From: CAZEJK01 sp964512045
GTDB lineage: Bacteria > Acidobacteriota > Thermoanaerobaculia > Thermoanaerobaculales > Sulfomarinibacteraceae
Length of the DNA stretch: 16,733 bases
Direction of reading: 5' to 3'
Assembly: GCA_964512045.1 (NCBI GenBank)
Contig: CAZEJK010000107.1
Span: 1-16,733, forward strand
In this document: in pieces, positions 14,810-16,733 of the stretch
Layout of the letters: each line of letters opens with the position of its first letter
How positions within the stretch are numbered: the stretch's first letter is position 1
Program-made: the position numbers and the translations under genes
Notes under the pieces: model-generated
Seen by the model: the letters and a program-made list of their open reading frames with translations, nothing else
What the model was told of the DNA's origin: nothing
The model's database searches: none

Positions 14810-16733
14810 CGAGCCTCCCGAGAGAGGTACATCCATTCGTCCTCGAACGACACGGCCTCGTGATACAGCTCGCGCAGGTCAGGGTACGCAGCCGGCTCGA
14901 CCCGTGTCTGCTCGATGGTCAGAGAGCTCGTGATCTTCAGCTCGCGGAGCTCTGCGACAATCTCGACGGCCGCTTCCATCTGCCCGATCGCCGAGGTCGA
15001 GAAGCGTGAAGATGGAACGACGATTGGCTCCCAGCCAGCGCTCCACCGCAGCTCGAGCTCGGCTCGATCCACGCTCGCGAACTCCAGCACCACGGGCATC
15101 GACCGCTCGTCACCACGTTCCAAGAACGGCATGCGACCGAGCGCCAACGGTCCGGCCACCGACACGGCCGCCGTCTCCGGGGACACCAGACTTTCGTCCA
15201 GACTCATCGTCCAGCCGAGCGACACCACTTGCGCCTCCGCAGTCTCCCGGACACTGAGCAGCTGGACCGACATGTCGGGGTAGCTCTCCGCGAGCCAACG
15301 GCGGGCCGTTGCGGTCCGTCCGGGTCTGGAGGCCACACCGTTCAGCCAACGCCACGCATGGTGCCCCTCCAGCCGCAGCTCGCCGGTACCGCTGACGGCA
15401 CCGTCGGAGGCAACATCGAAGACCGTTCGCACCCGTCGTTTCGAGTGGTTCGCGGGACTGAGGGGTGTGACGATCCAGCGTCCCGACGCTGCAGCCTCCC
15501 GATCCGGAGGCTCCATCACCAGGCACTGAACCCCCTCGAGGTCCGGCGCGAGCGCCGCAAACGGCAATGTTGGATCCCACGGCTGCAGCACGACCGGACC
15601 GGACTCCAGGTCCAGCACGACCAGGACGCTCTCGAACTGTGTCGGATCCACGAGGTCGCGGCGCACCGGACCGTGCGTGCGTCGGCGCGCCCAGGCCACG
15701 GTCGCAGACAGGTCCGCCGCCTCCAGCATCATTTGCAACAGAAGGGCCTGCTCCGCAGGGTTCGCGACGCGGTCGTCGATCAGTCTCTCGGCATCCCGGC
15801 CAGTCAGACCGATGCCTCGGGGCCCCTGAGCTTCCAGGTGATCGCGAACCCAGCGGTAGAGACGCTCTGCCCGCTGACGAGGAGACGCGACCTCTGCCGC
15901 GATCTCTCGTCCCATCCGCTGGACCTGCCCGGCCTCCCGCACGAACCTCCCGTAGCCACCGCGCCGTCCCATCACGTGCTCGACGACGTCGGACCAGCTC
16001 TCCAGGATCGGCCGCCTGATGAGCATCCGCAGCGCGGTGGGCAGCACCCGCACGGAGCCGGCACGCTCCTCGAGGGAAGGTCCGGCAGTCTCGTTGACGA
16101 GCGGCGCGAGGTTCGACGCGACGAACTCCAGCTGACGGCCGCCGCGTTGCCGACGCTCCTGTCGCTCGAGCTGAACATCGTCTCCCGCCATGACATGCTC
16201 GCTCACGTCATAGAGCTTCGGAACCTCGCACCGGTACCGCGAGTGCACCACCGGAAGCTCCTGCTTGAGGTACCACGGCGGTATGAAGTAGAGCGAGTCC
16301 AGGTACAGCCGGTACCGGTAATCGACGATGGCGCCGACGATCACCGAAGACAGGGCAAACGAGATCTCGCCAGAAGACCACGACCTCGCCGAGGCCGTTC
16401 GGAAGATAGCGTCCGAGTCCAGCTCGATCACACGGCCGTCGGGGACGACCGTGCGCGCCTCGACGTCCTCGACCCGCCACAGACTGCTCGACGGCAGCAC
16501 GACCGACCCGTACGATGTTCCGCTTCGGGTCAGGATCTTCGTCCTTTGAAACACCTCGAGGAACGCCTGACCGCCTCGGATCGGCGAAAGCCGGAGACGT
16601 CCTTCCCGGCGAAGAATCACCGCTGGCGCAGGCACCGCCACCGAGTCGGCGGTCAGAGCCCTCTCACTCGCTGTGATCTCCGGCCACGGCTGATCGGCGG
16701 CTGAGACACCGCCCGATACGACCGCAACAGCCC
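14806..16733 (-). CDS. DUF3857 protein with degenerate transglutaminase-like domain (5' end beyond window)
   Basis: The frame runs off the window; 641 residues are visible plus two bases. The GTG at 16641 is not the real start: the preceding 30 codons read AVAVVSGGVSAAD, the tail of a signal peptide, then PWPEITASERAL, the usual mature start of DUF3857 proteins. The N-terminal DUF3857 region is clear (PAVILRREGRL and PDGRVIELDSDAIF). Where the neighbour has GDCKDKSMLL this protein has ANPAEQALLL, so the catalytic Cys is Pro (codon near 15757-15759). FNHTIV is replaced by FESVLV, losing His (near 15628-15630). Only the final Asp in PWDPT remains. It is therefore probably a non-enzymatic paralogue. 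Its stop overlaps the neighbour's start by four bases. Confidence 0.85.
   Translation of the reverse strand, partial: AVAVVSGGVSAADQPWPEITASERALTADSVAVPAPAVILRREGRLRLSPIRGGQAFLEVFQRTKILTRSGTSYGSVVLPSSSLWRVEDVEARTVVPDGRVIELDSDAIFRTASARSWSSGEISFALSSVIVGAIVDYRYRLYLDSLYFIPPWYLKQELPVVHSRYRCEVPKLYDVSEHVMAGDDVQLERQERRQRGGRQLEFVASNLAPLVNETAGPSLEERAGSVRVLPTALRMLIRRPILESWSDVVEHVMGRRGGYGRFVREAGQVQRMGREIAAEVASPRQRAERLYRWVRDHLEAQGPRGIGLTGRDAERLIDDRVANPAEQALLLQMMLEAADLSATVAWARRRTHGPVRRDLVDPTQFESVLVVLDLESGPVVLQPWDPTLPFAALAPDLEGVQCLVMEPPDREAAASGRWIVTPLSPANHSKRRVRTVFDVASDGAVSGTGELRLEGHHAWRWLNGVASRPGRTATARRWLAESYPDMSVQLLSVRETAEAQVVSLGWTMSLDESLVSPETAAVSVAGPLALGRMPFLERGDERSMPVVLEFASVDRAELELRWSAGWEPIVVPSSRFSTSAIGQMEAAVEIVAELRELKITSSLTIEQTRVEPAAYPDLRELYHEAVSFEDEWMYLSREAR

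Noticed and set aside
15229..16704. A 491-codon forward open frame opposite the partial DUF3857 gene
   Set aside because: It is rich in Arg, Pro, His and Gln without any domain motif, while the reverse frame has clear DUF3857 features and a signal peptide tail. Long antisense frames are expected at this GC content.

Overview
This GC-rich, gene-dense bacterial window holds eleven protein-coding loci and no tRNA, rRNA, CRISPR array, insertion sequence or obvious phage gene. It contains a TPR-bearing Hanks-type kinase with a DWG motif, paired DUF3857/transglutaminase-like proteins, a membrane-anchored HtrA protease and an SGNH-TPR protein. Together with a strong G/C bias at third codon positions, this suggests a large-genome bacterium of the Myxococcota or a neighbouring group (Acidobacteriota or Planctomycetota are also possible). 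That placement is inference; there is no phylogenetic marker here.

Layout. (1) 160-2790, forward: membrane-anchored SGNH-like/TPR protein, followed by strong hairpins. (2) 3050-3583, forward: small two-helix membrane protein. (3) 7563-3595, reverse: a three-gene unit made of a SIR2-family deacylase, a small zinc-ribbon protein and a Ser/Thr kinase with a transmembrane segment and TPR-like C-terminus. (4) 7666-10188, forward and divergent from SIR2: a membrane protein with two copies of a bacterial-PH-like module, then a membrane protein with a voltage-sensor-like helix set. (5) 16733-10211, reverse: a tightly packed, partly overlapping four-gene envelope operon. It encodes a DUF3857 protein whose transglutaminase-like domain has lost its catalytic Cys and His (5' end outside the window), a DUF3857/transglutaminase protein with an intact triad, a membrane-anchored HtrA-type protease with one PDZ domain, and a secreted beta-repeat protein.

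The most unusual spot is 6442-6645 on the reverse strand. A short ORF encodes a four-cysteine zinc ribbon (CxxC, 16 residues, CxxC) interrupted between its two knuckles by an in-frame TGA. Directly downstream of the TGA is a hairpin with a bulged U and a GGTC-containing apical loop 22 nt from the TGA, resembling the SECIS of E. coli fdhF. A novel small selenoprotein is therefore possible. A nonsense mutation or sequence error is the main alternative, and it gains weight because the adjacent SIR2 gene needs a frame change near its start, at a GC-dinucleotide run.

Functionally, the SIR2/zinc-ribbon/kinase unit looks like a protein-modification module. The HtrA/DUF3857 operon looks like a periplasmic processing system. 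Both assignments rest on family recognition and gene order only.
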